Shown here piece by piece: positions 53,091 to 62,797 of a stretch of DNA of 64,000 nucleotides. The position numbers and the translations under genes were made by a program. The notes beneath the pieces were generated by a model, which did not search any database, was not told where the DNA came from, and was given only the letters and a program-made list of their open reading frames with translations. Position 1 is the first letter of the stretch. The number at the start of each line of letters is the position of its first letter. Source of the DNA: Imhoffiella purpurea (lineage in GTDB: Bacteria > Pseudomonadota > Gammaproteobacteria > Chromatiales > Chromatiaceae); NCBI RefSeq assembly GCF_000585215.1, contig NZ_AONC01000009.1, positions 1-64,000 of the forward strand. Direction: 5' to 3'.

Positions 53091-54398
53091 TCAGAGCAGC
53101 AGCTGCCGGATATCGCCCAGGAGATTGCGGAGCAGCGCGGTGAAGCGTGCCCCGTCGGCGCCGTCGACCACGCGGTGGTCATAGGAGAGCGAGAGGGGCA
53201 GCACGAGCCGCGGCACGAACTGCTGGCCGTCCCAGACCGGCTTCATCTCGGAGCGCGAGACGCCGAGGATGGCGACCTCGGGCGCGTTGACGATGGGGGT
53301 GAAGGCCGTCCCTCCGATGCTGCCGAGACTGGAGATGGAGAAACAGCCGCCCTGCATGTCGCCCGGCAGCAGCTTGCCTTCCCGGGCCTTGGCGCTGAGT
53401 TCGCCCAGTTCGGCGGCGAGGGCGGTCAGTCCCTTCTTGTCGACATCGCGCACCACGGGGACCAGCAGACCCTTGGGCGTGTCCACGGCGACTCCGATAT
53501 GGGTGTAGCGCTTCATGACCAGCTGCTCGCCGTCGGCGCTCAGGGACGCCTTGAGGATCGGCATGCGATCGAGCGCGGTGGCGACCGCTTTGAGCAGGAA
53601 GGGCATGAAGGTCAGTTTGACCCCTTGCTTGGCCGTATCCGCGTTGCGTCCCTTGCGGAAGGCCTCCAACTCGGTGATGTCGGCCTCCTCGAACTGGGTG
53701 ACGTGCGGCACCGTCAGCCAGCAGCGGTGCAGATGCTTGCCGCTGATCTTCTTGATCCGTGGCAGCTCCTCGGTCTCGACGGGGCCGAAGCGCGAGAAAT
53801 CGACCTCGGGCGCGCCCGGGAGATGGAAGGCCGATCCCGAGTCCATTCCGGTCTCGGGACCCTGGCTGAGCACCTGCTTGACGAAGCCCTGTACGTCGTT
53901 CTTGGTGATGCGTCCCTTGGGGCCGGAGCCCTTGACGCGCCCCAGGTCCACGCCCAGCTCGCGGGCGAAGCGGCGCACCGCGGGGCTGGCGTGTGCCTTG
54001 CGGCCCCTGGCGATCGCGGCCATGTCCTCGGGGCGCGGCCGCACGGGCGCCGGGCGCGGCTCGGCCTCCCCATGGGCGCGCTTGGGCGGCTCGGGTTTCG
54101 GTTCCGGTTCCGGCTCGGTCGCCTGATCGGGTTCCGCGACCTCGGCCTCCCGGTCGTCGCTGGCCGCGAGGCTCAGGATCGGATCCCCCGCGTTCAGCTG
54201 ATCGCCGATCTCGACCAGCAGCTTTTCGACCACCCCCGCCCGGGGCGCGGGGATCTCCATGGTCGCCTTGTCGCTCTCCAGGGTGAGCAGCGACTGTTCG
54301 GCATCGACCCGGTCGCCGGGGGCGACCAGGATCTCGATCACCTCGACATTGGAGAAGTCCCCGATGTCGGGCAGCAGAATATCTTCGACGTTTGACAC
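53091..54398 (-). CDS. aceF: Pyruvate dehydrogenase E2, dihydrolipoamide acetyltransferase
   Basis: A 435-residue E2 with a single lipoyl domain (about 5-78, ESDKATMEIPAP), a long acidic Pro-rich linker (about 85-120), the E1/E3-binding domain (about 133-170) and the catalytic domain. The catalytic domain ends with the active-site motif SYDHRVVDGADGARF. E. coli AceF has three lipoyl domains; this one has one, and the E3 carries another. The GTG at 54398 is chosen because AGGAGGAC precedes it and the family begins there. It lies 34 bases after aceE. Confidence 0.96.
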   Translation of the reverse strand: MSNVEDILLPDIGDFSNVEVIEILVAPGDRVDAEQSLLTLESDKATMEIPAPRAGVVEKLLVEIGDQLNAGDPILSLAASDDREAEVAEPDQATEPEPEPKPEPPKRAHGEAEPRPAPVRPRPEDMAAIARGRKAHASPAVRRFARELGVDLGRVKGSGPKGRITKNDVQGFVKQVLSQGPETGMDSGSAFHLPGAPEVDFSRFGPVETEELPRIKKISGKHLHRCWLTVPHVTQFEEADITELEAFRKGRNADTAKQGVKLTFMPFLLKAVATALDRMPILKASLSADGEQLVMKRYTHIGVAVDTPKGLLVPVVRDVDKKGLTALAAELGELSAKAREGKLLPGDMQGGCFSISSLGSIGGTAFTPIVNAPEVAILGVSRSEMKPVWDGQQFVPRLVLPLSLSYDHRVVDGADGARFTALLRNLLGDIRQLLL

Positions 54399-54432
54399 GC
54401 GTTGTCCTCCTAGGCCTGTTGTTCCGGATCGC

Positions 54433-57087
54433 TCAAACCCTGACGGGGTTCGGTTTGTCCGGATCGATGCGGTACTTGGCGATGGCCTCGGAGACCCTCG
54501 TCGCGGGGATCTCTCCCTCGTCCGCCAGTGCCTTGAGTGCGGCGACCGCGATGTAGTAACGGTTGACCTCGAAGAATTTTCTGAGCTGGCTGCGCATGTC
54601 GCTGCGGCCGAATCCGTCCGTTCCCATGACGAGGTAGCGCCGGGGGACGTAGGGACGGATCTGATCGGCATAGGCCCGGATATAGTCGGTCGCGGCGACG
54701 ATGGGGCCACGCGTCCCGGCCAGTTGGGACTCGACGTAGGTGGTGCGCTGTTCCCGGTCGGGATGCAGCATGTTCCAGCGTTCGGATTCGATCCCCTCGC
54801 GTCTCAGCTCGTTGAAGCTGGTGACGCTCCAGACGTCCGCGCCGACGTCGAAGTCCTTCTCCAGCAGTTCCGCGGCGGCCTCGACCTCGCGCAGGATGGT
54901 GCCGGCGCCCAGGAGCTGGACGCGGTGGCCGAGGTCCTCGCCGCTGCGCAGGCGGTACATGCCGCGCAGGATGCCCTCGCGGCTGTCCTCGGGCATCGCC
55001 GGATGGACGTAGTTCTCGTTCATCGCGGTGATGTAGTAGAAGATGTTCTCCTTCTCCTGGTACATGCGGCGCAGGCCGTCCTGGACGATGACCGCCATCT
55101 CGTAGGCGTAGGCCGGATCGTAGGCGACGCAGTTGGGGATGGTCGAGGCCATGATGGGGCTGTGGCCGTCCTGGTGCTGCAGCCCCTCGCCGGCGAGCGT
55201 GGTGCGCCCGGCGGTGCCGCCGATGAGGAAGCCGCGCGCGCGCATGTCGCCCGCCGCCCAGGCCAGGTCGCCGATGCGCTGGAAGCCGAACATGGAGTAG
55301 TAGATGTAGAAGGGGATCATGCTCTGGCCGTGGTTGGCGTAGGCCGTGGCCGCGGCGATCCAGGACGACATGGCGCCGGCCTCGTTGATGCCCTCCTGGA
55401 GGATCTGACCCTTCTTGTCCTCGCGGTAGTACATGACCTGATCTGAGTCGACCGGCTCGTAGAGCTGGCCCTGGGAGGCATAGATGCCGAGCTGGCGGAA
55501 CATGCCCTCCATGCCGAAGGTGCGCGCCTCGTCCGGGACGATGGGAACCACGTATTTGCCGATCCGCTTGTCGCGCACGATCAGCGTCAGCAGGCGCACG
55601 AAGGCCATGGTGGTCGACATCTCCTTGTCGCCCGTGCCCTCGAGCAGTGCCTGGAAGGCGTCGAGCTCCGGGACCTCGAGCGCCGGGGCCTCGTCGCGCC
55701 GCGCGGGCAGGGGGCCGCCGAGCTGCTCGCGTCTCTGGTGCAGGTATTTGATCTCCTCGCTGTCCGCCGACGGCTTGTAGAAGGGCGCGGCGCCGATCTG
55801 GTCGTCCGAGATGGGGATGTTGAAGCGGTCGCGGAAGGCCTTGAGCGCGGTCTCGCCCATCTTCTTCTGCGAATGGGTGATGTTCATGCCCTCGCCGGCG
55901 ATGCCCATGCCGTAGCCCTTGACCGTCTTGGCGAGGATGACGGTCGGCTGTCCCTGGGTCTGCATCGCGGCCAGATAGGCGTTGAAGACCTTGATGGGGT
56001 CGTGGCCGCCGCGGTTGAGACGCCAGATGTCGTCGTCGGTCATGTTGGCGACCATCTCCTTCAGCTCGGGATACTTGCCGAAGAAGTGCTCGCGGGTATA
56101 GGCGCCGCCCTTGGCCTTGTAGGCCTGGTAGTCGCCGTCGAGGCATTCCTCCATGCGCTTGAGCAGCAGGCCCTGCTTGTCGCGGGCGAGGAGCGGATCC
56201 CAGTAGCGGCCCCAGACCACCTTGACGACGTTCCAGCCGGCGCCGCGGAAGACCGCCTCCAGCTCCTGGATGATCTTGCCGTTGCCCCGCACCGGGCCGT
56301 CGAGACGCTGCAGATTGCAGTTGACCACGAACACCAGGTTGTCGAGGCGTTCGCGGGCGGCCAGGGAGATGGCGCCGAGCGATTCGGGCTCGTCCATCTC
56401 GCCGTCGCCGAGGAAGGCCCAGACCTTGCGGTTGGCGGTGTTGGCCAGTCCGCGGTCGCGCAGATAGTGCATGAAGCGCGCCTGGTAGATGGCCATGAGG
56501 GGGCCGAGCCCCATGGAAACCGTGGGGAACTGCCAGAAGTTCGGCATCAGCCAGGGGTGCGGATAGGAGGGGAGACCGTTGCCGTCCACCTCCTGGCGGA
56601 AGTTGTAGAGCTGTTCCTCGCTGATACGTCCCTCGAGGAAGGCGCGGGCATAGATGCCGGGCGCCGAGTGGCCCTGGAAGAAGACCAGGTCGCCGCCGTG
56701 ATCCTTGGTGCGGGCATGGAGGAAATGGTTGTAGGCGACGTCGAGGAGCGTGGCCGATGAGGCGAAGCTGGAGATGTGTCCCCCCAGCTCGGTCGAGAGG
56801 CGGTTGGCCTGGACGACCATGGCCATGGCGTTCCAGCGCGCGAGCGAGCGGATGCGCCGCTCCATCGCCAGATCGCCGGGAAAGCGCTGCTCGCTCTGCA
56901 CCGGGATGGTGTTCAGGTAGGCGGTGTTGGCGCTGTAGGGGAGATAGGCCCCGGAGCGGCGCGCCTTGTCGATCAGGCGCTCCAGCAGGAAATGGGCACG
57001 CTCGATGCCTTCGTTCTCCAGAACGGCATCGAGCGAATCGAGCCATTCCTGCGTCTCTTGAGGGTCGATGTCGGGCTTGTTCGTCAT
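54433..57087 (-). CDS. aceE: Pyruvate dehydrogenase E1 component (homodimeric)
   Basis: An 884-residue thiamine diphosphate enzyme that decarboxylates pyruvate and passes the acetyl group to AceF. The ThDP motif is [10 protein letters not shown] through [16 protein letters not shown]. Other family strings are [30 protein letters not shown] and [14 protein letters not shown]. Length matches E. coli AceE (887). The start is the ATG of [12 protein letters not shown] at 57087; eight more codons upstream are possible. It leads the aceE-aceF-lpdA set. Confidence 0.97.
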   Translation of the reverse strand: MTNKPDIDPQETQEWLDSLDAVLENEGIERAHFLLERLIDKARRSGAYLPYSANTAYLNTIPVQSEQRFPGDLAMERRIRSLARWNAMAMVVQANRLSTELGGHISSFASSATLLDVAYNHFLHARTKDHGGDLVFFQGHSAPGIYARAFLEGRISEEQLYNFRQEVDGNGLPSYPHPWLMPNFWQFPTVSMGLGPLMAIYQARFMHYLRDRGLANTANRKVWAFLGDGEMDEPESLGAISLAARERLDNLVFVVNCNLQRLDGPVRGNGKIIQELEAVFRGAGWNVVKVVWGRYWDPLLARDKQGLLLKRMEECLDGDYQAYKAKGGAYTREHFFGKYPELKEMVANMTDDDIWRLNRGGHDPIKVFNAYLAAMQTQGQPTVILAKTVKGYGMGIAGEGMNITHSQKKMGETALKAFRDRFNIPISDDQIGAAPFYKPSADSEEIKYLHQRREQLGGPLPARRDEAPALEVPELDAFQALLEGTGDKEMSTTMAFVRLLTLIVRDKRIGKYVVPIVPDEARTFGMEGMFRQLGIYASQGQLYEPVDSDQVMYYREDKKGQILQEGINEAGAMSSWIAAATAYANHGQSMIPFYIYYSMFGFQRIGDLAWAAGDMRARGFLIGGTAGRTTLAGEGLQHQDGHSPIMASTIPNCVAYDPAYAYEMAVIVQDGLRRMYQEKENIFYYITAMNENYVHPAMPEDSREGILRGMYRLRSGEDLGHRVQLLGAGTILREVEAAAELLEKDFDVGADVWSVTSFNELRREGIESERWNMLHPDREQRTTYVESQLAGTRGPIVAATDYIRAYADQIRPYVPRRYLVMGTDGFGRSDMRSQLRKFFEVNRYYIAVAALKALADEGEIPATRVSEAIAKYRIDPDKPNPVRV

Positions 57088-57515
57088 AGCGTTTCCAGGA
57101 ATGCGTTCCAAGCGGTCGATACGGACAAAGCCGCGATTATATATCAGTGACGGATTATATAAATACTAAGAATACAATATTGCAATGTAATGGCCTCCAG
57201 CCTCCAGCCTCCAGCCTCCAGCCTCCAGCGGTTTGGTCTCGAGCCCTTGGGCATCGGCAGGGGGCGACTGTTCCCGGCTATCGGAGAGGGGCTTCGGACA
57301 ATGCAAGCCACGGCACCATATCGGCTGGAGGCTCGATGCTGGTCGCTGGCAGCTCTTTGTACCATCGGATGGTGACGAATCCGCGGATGACCACCCCCGA
57401 GCGCCGAATGCGCCGAGGGAAACGATGGGGAACGGATAGGCGGGCCGGGATGTCCGGCGTGGAGAAGACGGGTGTGGCGGGAGACGCTGTGGCGCGTCTC
57501 CCTGGCTTGGCGAGG
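57088..57515. promoter_or_regulatory. AT-rich aceE upstream region and repeat-bearing gap
   Basis: This 428-base gap holds no gene. The 60 bases nearest aceE (57130-57190) are very AT-rich for this genome and contain GATTATATA twice (57135-57143 and 57153-57161); read leftward each gives a TATAAT -10. No matching -35 was found at 16-18 bases. Further on comes a five-copy heptamer array. Nothing recognised lies between that and the EF-G stop. Confidence 0.45.
57194..57228. repeat. Five-copy CCTCCAG tandem array
   Basis: CCTCCAG is repeated exactly five times without interruption (57194-57228). A related GGCTGGAGGCT lies about 95 bases further on, and the same heptamer recurs between nifU and nifS. 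Confidence 0.9.
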
Positions 57516-59561
57516 TCAGTCGTCGGCGCGCTGATAGGCGTCCATCATCTGTTTCTGGATGTTTCCGGGCACGGGGTCGTAGTGGCTCAGCTCGATGCTG
57601 TAGGTGCCCTCGCCGCCGGTGAGCGCCTTGAGTCGGGCGTCGTAGCCCGAGAGCTCGGCGAGCGGGACCTCTCCCTCGATGACGATCCGCCCCCGGCTCT
57701 TGGATTCGCTGCCGTTGATGCGACCGCGCCGGCTGGAGAGATCGCCGGCCAGGTCGCCCATGGAGGAGTCCTGCGCCGTGATGCGGATCTTGACGATGGG
57801 CTCCAGGATCACGGGCTGGGCCTGGAGGACGGCCTCGACGAAGGCCTTGCGGCCGGCGGTGGCGAAGGCGATGTCCTTGGAGTCGACCGGATGGTGTTTG
57901 CCGTCGTAGACGGTGACCTTGACGTCCTGGAAGGGATAGCCGGCGACGACGCCCTCCTCGAGCACCTGGCGCACGCCCTTCTCGATCGAGGGGATGAAGT
58001 TGCCCGGGATGGTGCCGCCGACGACCGCGTCGACGAAGGCGAATCCGGCGCCTCGCTCGTTGGGCTCGACCCGCAGATAGACCTCGCCGAACTGTCCGGC
58101 CCCGCCCGTCTGCTTCTTGTGCCGATGATGGCCCTCCGCCTTGCCCATGATGGTCTCGCGGTAGGGGATGCTTGGCGGCTTGGTCTCGACCTCGACGTGG
58201 AACTGCTCGGAGAGGCGTCTCAGGATGACCTTGAGGTGCAGTTCGCCCAGACCGCGCGCGACCGTCTCGTTGGCCGAGGCGTTGTGCTCGATGTGGAAGC
58301 AGGGATCCTCGTCCTGGAGCTTGTGGAGCGCGTCGGTCAGCTTCTGCTCGTCGCCGCGCTTGGTGGTGCTGATGGCGAGCCCGAAGAGCGGGATCGGGCA
58401 TTCCAGGGTCGAGAGATGGAAATGGTCCTCTTCGTGCGAGTCGTGCAGCACGGCGTCGAAATGGATGTCGTCGACGCGCGCGACGGCGAGGATGTCGCCC
58501 GGCACGCCTTCGTCGACCTCGGTCAGATCCGCACCGTGGAGGCGATACAGGTGATTGATCTTGAATGGTTTGCGGGCATTGCCGATGAAGAGTTGGCTGT
58601 TCGGCGTGATCCGGCCCTGATGCACGCGGAAGATGCCGATCTTGCCGCGGAAGGGGTCGTTGATGACCTTGAAGACATGGGCCACGGCGTGCAGATTCGG
58701 ATCCGGTTCGACCTTGACCGGTTCCATGGAGGCGCCTTCGCCCTTGAGGAAGGCGGGCGGATTGCCCTCGGCCGGATTCGGCATGAGTCGGTCGAAGATC
58801 TCGAGCAGTTCGGGGATGCCGGCGCCGGTCTGTGCCGACACGAAGCAGATCGGGATCAGGTGCGCCTCGCGCAGGGCCGCTTCGAAGGGGTCATGCAGTT
58901 GTTCGGGCTTGAGCTCCTGACCCTGCTCCAGATAGACCTCCATCAGATCCTCGTCGACCTCGACGACCTGATCGATGATCTGGCTGTGGGCCTCGGCGAC
59001 GGAGGAGAAGTCCGTATCCTTGCCGCTGGGCTGGAAGAAGCAGTCGACGACGCCCTGTCCGCCGTTCGTCGGCAGGTTGATCGGCAGACATTCGGCGCCG
59101 AAGGTCTCGCGGATCTGCTCGGTGAGCTGGGGGAGGTCGATATCGGAACCGTCGATCTGGTTGACGATGATGATGCGGCAGAGCGCGCGGTTGTCCGCGG
59201 CCTTCATCATGCGAATCGTCATCGGCTCGATGCCGGATTGGGCGTTGACGACCAGCGCGGCGGTTTCCACCGCGGGCAGCACCGAGATGCTGCGGCCGAG
59301 GAAGTCCGGCGATCCGGGGGTGTCGATCAGGTTGATGTGCTTGCCGCCGGTGGTGAAGCCGGTGATGGCGGTATCCAGTGAATGCTGGAGTTCCTTTTCC
59401 AGGGGGTCGAAGTCGCAAACCGTCGAGCCCTTGGTGACGCTTCCGGCACTGGAAATGACACCGGTGGCTGCTAGCAGCGCCTCCACCAGGGTGGTCTTTC
59501 CGGAGCCGGCATGGCCGACCAGAGCGATGTTTCGGACGTCCTCGGCATTGTAGTCAGACAT
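57516..59561 (-). CDS. EF-G-like translational GTPase (non-canonical paralogue)
   Basis: A 681-residue EF-G homologue with all five domains. P-loop GHAGSGKTT is at residues 16-24. The switch II motif reads DTPGSPDF, where canonical EF-G has DTPGHVDF, so the catalytic His is missing. The NKxD base-recognition motif is NQID, and the usual switch I Thr region is altered. Domains III-V look normal (GGAGQFGEVYLRVEP, FVDAVVGGTIPGNFIPSIEKG). This fits the EF-G-like group distinct from FusA, whose role is poorly known. It is read alone leftward. Confidence 0.88.
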   Translation of the reverse strand: MSDYNAEDVRNIALVGHAGSGKTTLVEALLAATGVISSAGSVTKGSTVCDFDPLEKELQHSLDTAITGFTTGGKHINLIDTPGSPDFLGRSISVLPAVETAALVVNAQSGIEPMTIRMMKAADNRALCRIIIVNQIDGSDIDLPQLTEQIRETFGAECLPINLPTNGGQGVVDCFFQPSGKDTDFSSVAEAHSQIIDQVVEVDEDLMEVYLEQGQELKPEQLHDPFEAALREAHLIPICFVSAQTGAGIPELLEIFDRLMPNPAEGNPPAFLKGEGASMEPVKVEPDPNLHAVAHVFKVINDPFRGKIGIFRVHQGRITPNSQLFIGNARKPFKINHLYRLHGADLTEVDEGVPGDILAVARVDDIHFDAVLHDSHEEDHFHLSTLECPIPLFGLAISTTKRGDEQKLTDALHKLQDEDPCFHIEHNASANETVARGLGELHLKVILRRLSEQFHVEVETKPPSIPYRETIMGKAEGHHRHKKQTGGAGQFGEVYLRVEPNERGAGFAFVDAVVGGTIPGNFIPSIEKGVRQVLEEGVVAGYPFQDVKVTVYDGKHHPVDSKDIAFATAGRKAFVEAVLQAQPVILEPIVKIRITAQDSSMGDLAGDLSSRRGRINGSESKSRGRIVIEGEVPLAELSGYDARLKALTGGEGTYSIELSHYDPVPGNIQKQMMDAYQRADD

Positions 59562-59639
59562 CTTTGATCCCGTCGTGGCGCTTGAGTGGAATCCAGGGCG
59601 TTCGTCGACGCCCCTCTAGGTTCGTTCGGGCGAGCCGAA

Positions 59640-59645
59640 ATTATA
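59640..59645 (-). promoter_or_regulatory. Putative -10 element for the EF-G-like gene
   Basis: On the minus strand TATAAT is perfect and lies 78 bases upstream of the EF-G-like start. The matching -35 is weak. Confidence 0.4.
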
Positions 59646-59796
59646 CTGTAACCCAGTTGACACTCTTGATGAGGTAACGAGGAATGCGGTGCGAGCTGCT
59701 TCAGATCAAGGATCGCGGTTGGATAGCCGAGGGGGAGTGGGATCGAGCCTGGTCCGCCGAGGATGGGGCGCGACGAGAGAAGGCCGATATATGGCC

Positions 59797-59823
59797 AAAA
59801 AAACGGCGGTCGACCGACCGCCG
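59797..59823 (-). terminator. Rho-independent terminator on the minus strand
   Basis: Read leftward: CGGCGGT, loop, ACCGCCG, then seven T (the A-run at 59797-59803). The stem is 59804-59810 with 59817-59823, extendable by two pairs. No minus-strand gene ends just before it; the nearest is ccmI, about 600 bases away across a plus-strand gene. Confidence 0.75.
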
Positions 59824-59919
59824 AAGGACGCACAGCTAGGGAAAAGGTGAATCCTTTGCGTTTTGAACCATACTCTCGTGTGTTGATCGAGACGTTAGCA
59901 CAGAGGGGGAGGTCATAAG

Positions 59920-60414
59920 ATGGCACTGGTTCTCAAATCGGGAGCTTTCGTCCACGGAAATCCGATTCCGCGTCGTTTCAGCTGCGAGGGGGAGGATCTT
60001 TCGCCGCCCTTGCAGTGGTCGGATCTGCCCGAGGGGACCGAGAGTCTGGTTCTGATCGTGGACGATCCGGATGCCCCGGATCCCGCGGCGCCCCGCATGG
60101 TGTGGGATCATTGGATCCTCTACAACATCCCCCCGAGCTGCTCGGGTCTGGACGCGGGTGCGGCGCGCGGAGGGCTTCCCGAGGGCGTCGGCGAGGGCGT
60201 CAACAGTTGGGGGCGGACGGGCTACGGCGGGCCATGTCCGCCGATCGGGCGCCATCGCTATTTCCATCGGCTCTACGCCCTGGATACCCGCCTGCCCGAT
60301 GGGCTGGGACAGCCCACCAAGGACGAGCTGCTGCTCGCCATGGACGATCACATACTCGCCCATGCCGAGCTGGTGGGGACGTACGACAAGTCCGATCCGA
60401 ACGACCCCGGCTGA
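59920..60414 (+). CDS. YbhB/YbcL family PEBP-like protein
   Basis: A 164-residue phosphatidylethanolamine-binding-protein fold. Its beginning (IPRRFSCEGEDLSPPLQWSDLPEGTESLVLIVDDPDAP) and the ligand-site strings VWDHWILYNIPP, YGGPCPPIGRHRYFHRLYAL are typical of bacterial YbhB/YbcL proteins. There is no signal peptide. GGGGGAGG precedes the ATG. It converges with ccmI, with 6 bases between their stops. Function in bacteria is uncertain. Confidence 0.93.
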   Translation: MALVLKSGAFVHGNPIPRRFSCEGEDLSPPLQWSDLPEGTESLVLIVDDPDAPDPAAPRMVWDHWILYNIPPSCSGLDAGAARGGLPEGVGEGVNSWGRTGYGGPCPPIGRHRYFHRLYALDTRLPDGLGQPTKDELLLAMDDHILAHAELVGTYDKSDPNDPG

Positions 60415-60420
60415 TGTCGA

Positions 60421-61734
60421 TCAGGGTCTGACGCGATCGATGACGACGGAGACCGCCGCGTCCTCGTCAAGCCCGATCGGCGCGGCGGTTCCCTCCAGAT
60501 CTCCCGCCCGAGGCGTGGCGTCGCCGCTTTTGGAGACGCGCGCGCCGATGGTGATCTGCTCCGTGCCGGACAGTTTGAGTGTCGGGCTCATCGCCTGGCT
60601 GTCGTCGAGCACGACCTCCGCCGGAAGGTCCTTGACCTGGATGCGTTTCGCCGCGAGCGGCATGGGCGGCCCCTGGGTCGCCCGGGCGAAGACGAAGACG
60701 CTGTCCTCGGGCGATGCCTGCTCGGCAATCGACGGTGCCAGACTCACCCTGACCGTGACGCTGGCGGATTCGGCTGCCGCCGCCTCGCCGGATTGAGCGG
60801 TCGCTGTCGCGTCCCGGCTCGCGGCCGGCTGGGTCTCTGCGGCACCGCTGCCCGTCTCGGATGCCCGGGCGACGCGGCTTCTCGCCTCATCGATCATCTG
60901 ACCGAGGTTCTTGGCGTCGTCGCTGCCCGGCTCGAGTTCGTCCAGAATCGTCTGCCAGGCGTCCGCGGCCTCCTGATAGCCCCCCTCCTGGAAGGTGATC
61001 ATCCCGGCCAGCCAACGTGCCATCGGGTCCTGCGGATCCTTCTCCAGCGCGGCCCGGATCAGCTCGGCCGGTCTGCCGGCGAGACTCTTCCCAGGACTGG
61101 CCGAGGCCAATGCCTCGGCATAGGCGAGCATGACGGGGACCTGATCCGGTGCCAGCTGGTAGGCCTTCTCGAAGGCGGCGAGCCCTTCTTCGATCCGATC
61201 GGTGGCGAAATAGGTCCGGCCGAGCATCAGCCAGCCGTCGACATTGTCCGGATCCTCTTTCAGCCGCTCCTGAAGCCGTCCGACCAGTTCCTCGAGCGAG
61301 GCCCCCGACTGGGTGTCCGAGCCGTCCTCCGCGGCGGCCTGGCCCGCGCTTCCCTCGATGCGGTCGATGAGCGCCGGATTGCCGAGTTCCAGATACATGA
61401 GAACGGCCGAGGCGGGAACCGCCGTGGCCAAGAGTGCCGCGAGCAGCCAGCGGCTGGCCGCCGAGGCGGGGCGCCGGGCCGGTTTCTCGGCGTCGTCGAC
61501 GTCGTAGAGCAGCTCGCGCTCGAGATCGTGACGCGCGGCCAGATAGCGTTCCTCCTCGATCAGATCGGCGGTGCGGTCGTCCTCGAGCTCCTTGAGCCGT
61601 TGCTCGAACACCGCGAGGTTCAGGGCGTTCTGATCGGGCGTGTCGGCGGCGGTCTCCCGCCTCAGCAGCGGGGGCAGAATGATCCACAGGGCCAGGGCGA
61701 GCAGGCCGCCGGCCAGAATCCAGAAGATGATCAT
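60421..61734 (-). CDS. ccmI: Cytochrome c maturation protein CcmI
   Basis: A 437-residue membrane protein that presents apocytochrome c to the haem lyase. Two membrane helices (about 3-21 and 94-114) flank a cytoplasmic loop with a coiled segment (VFEQRLKELEDDRTADLIEEE). A periplasmic TPR region follows (NVDGWLMLGRTYFATDRIEEGLAAFEKAY) and then a beta-rich C-terminal domain. It is the last gene of the visible ccm set. Confidence 0.9.
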   Translation of the reverse strand: MIIFWILAGGLLALALWIILPPLLRRETAADTPDQNALNLAVFEQRLKELEDDRTADLIEEERYLAARHDLERELLYDVDDAEKPARRPASAASRWLLAALLATAVPASAVLMYLELGNPALIDRIEGSAGQAAAEDGSDTQSGASLEELVGRLQERLKEDPDNVDGWLMLGRTYFATDRIEEGLAAFEKAYQLAPDQVPVMLAYAEALASASPGKSLAGRPAELIRAALEKDPQDPMARWLAGMITFQEGGYQEAADAWQTILDELEPGSDDAKNLGQMIDEARSRVARASETGSGAAETQPAASRDATATAQSGEAAAAESASVTVRVSLAPSIAEQASPEDSVFVFARATQGPPMPLAAKRIQVKDLPAEVVLDDSQAMSPTLKLSGTEQITIGARVSKSGDATPRAGDLEGTAAPIGLDEDAAVSVVIDRVRP

Positions 61735-61741
61735 TGGGGTT

Positions 61742-62233
61742 CTAGTCCTGTTGGTTGCCTGTCTTGGCGAGCAGTCGACGCAGTCGTTCCTGCTCCGCCT
61801 CGCTCAGATCCTGCTCCGGCTCTTCCTTCTTGCGCTGCAGGGTGCGGAGCAGCAGAAAGGCGCCGAATCCGAGGAAGAGGAAGGGACCGAACCAGAGGAC
61901 GTAGGTCGAGGGCTTGATCGGCGGCTCGTAGAGCACGAAATCGCCATAGCGTTCGACCAGGAAGTCGACGACCTCATCCGTGCTCTGGCCGTCCTGCATC
62001 ATGCGGTAGACCTCCTTGCGCAGGTCCTGGGCGACGCTGGCCTGGGAACCGGCGAGCGATTCGTTCTGGCACACCAGACAGCGCAGCTGGCCGATGAGAT
62101 CGCGAAACTCGTCCGTTCGCGCCGGATCCTCGAAGGTGAACTCCTCGAGCGTGTAGGCCTGGGCCGTACCGAGCGTCAGGGCGCCGGCCAGCAGGCCGGC
62201 GATCGCGAGTGCGGGGATCGTTGGACGCATCAT
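61742..62233 (-). CDS. ccmH: Cytochrome c maturation thiol oxidoreductase CcmH
   Basis: A 163-residue protein with a signal peptide (to about 26, TAQAYTLEEF), the redox motif RCLVCQNESL with Cys52 and Cys55, and one membrane helix at about 107-128. It reduces the CxxCH motif of apocytochrome c. It is the short N-terminal type, with CcmI as a separate gene. Its ATG at 62233 overlaps the ccmG stop (ATGA). Confidence 0.95.
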   Translation of the reverse strand: MMRPTIPALAIAGLLAGALTLGTAQAYTLEEFTFEDPARTDEFRDLIGQLRCLVCQNESLAGSQASVAQDLRKEVYRMMQDGQSTDEVVDFLVERYGDFVLYEPPIKPSTYVLWFGPFLFLGFGAFLLLRTLQRKKEEPEQDLSEAEQERLRRLLAKTGNQQD

Positions 62234-62778
62234 GATTTCTTCGCCGAATAGCGCTCGATGACGGGAAGGATCTCGGATTCCCAGACCTGCTGGTCGATGG
62301 GGCCGATGCGCTTGTGGCGAATGATGCCCTCGCCGTCGACCACGAAGGTCTCGGGCGCGCCGTAGACGCCCCAGTCGATGCCGACCTCGTTGTCCGGATC
62401 GTAGAGGATCTCGGCGTAGGGGTCGCCGAAGCGCTGGAGCATCTGCAGCGCCTCGGGGCGCGTGTCCTTCCAGTTGAAGCCGATCACCTGGATGTCGGCG
62501 TTGGCGCGGGCGATCCGCATCAGCTCGGCATGCTCCTGGCGGCACGAGGGACACCAGGAGGCCCAGACGTTGACCAGGGAGACCTTGCCGAGCAGATCCT
62601 TCCTGGTCAGGGTCCGGCCCGGGTCCTTCAGCGAGGCGAGGGCGAAATCGGGCGCCGGCTTGCCGATCAGGGGTGAGGGGATCTCGCGCGGGTTCAGCCC
62701 CAGGCCGTAGAAGAGCAGTGCGGCCAGGGCGATGAAGATGCCAAGCGGAATCAGTGCGCGTGTGGCGGATTTATTCAT
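62230..62778 (-). CDS. ccmG: Cytochrome c maturation thioredoxin CcmG (DsbE)
   Basis: A 182-residue membrane-anchored thioredoxin. One helix lies at about 9-27, then the fold with active site WASWCPSCR (Cys76, Cys79) and the family strings GKPAPDFALASL and GVYGAPETFVVDGEGII. It keeps CcmH and apocytochrome c reduced in the periplasm. It lies 19 bases after ccmF and overlaps ccmH. Confidence 0.96.
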   Translation of the reverse strand: MNKSATRALIPLGIFIALAALLFYGLGLNPREIPSPLIGKPAPDFALASLKDPGRTLTRKDLLGKVSLVNVWASWCPSCRQEHAELMRIARANADIQVIGFNWKDTRPEALQMLQRFGDPYAEILYDPDNEVGIDWGVYGAPETFVVDGEGIIRHKRIGPIDQQVWESEILPVIERYSAKKS

Positions 62779-62797
62779 TGTCGTATTGCATCCAGTA

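Noticed and set aside
59684-59839. Possible 51-codon plus-strand gene upstream of the PEBP gene
   Set aside because: It has a start and a weak ribosome site but runs through the minus-strand terminator stem and ends in an Arg-rich stretch with no recognisable family.
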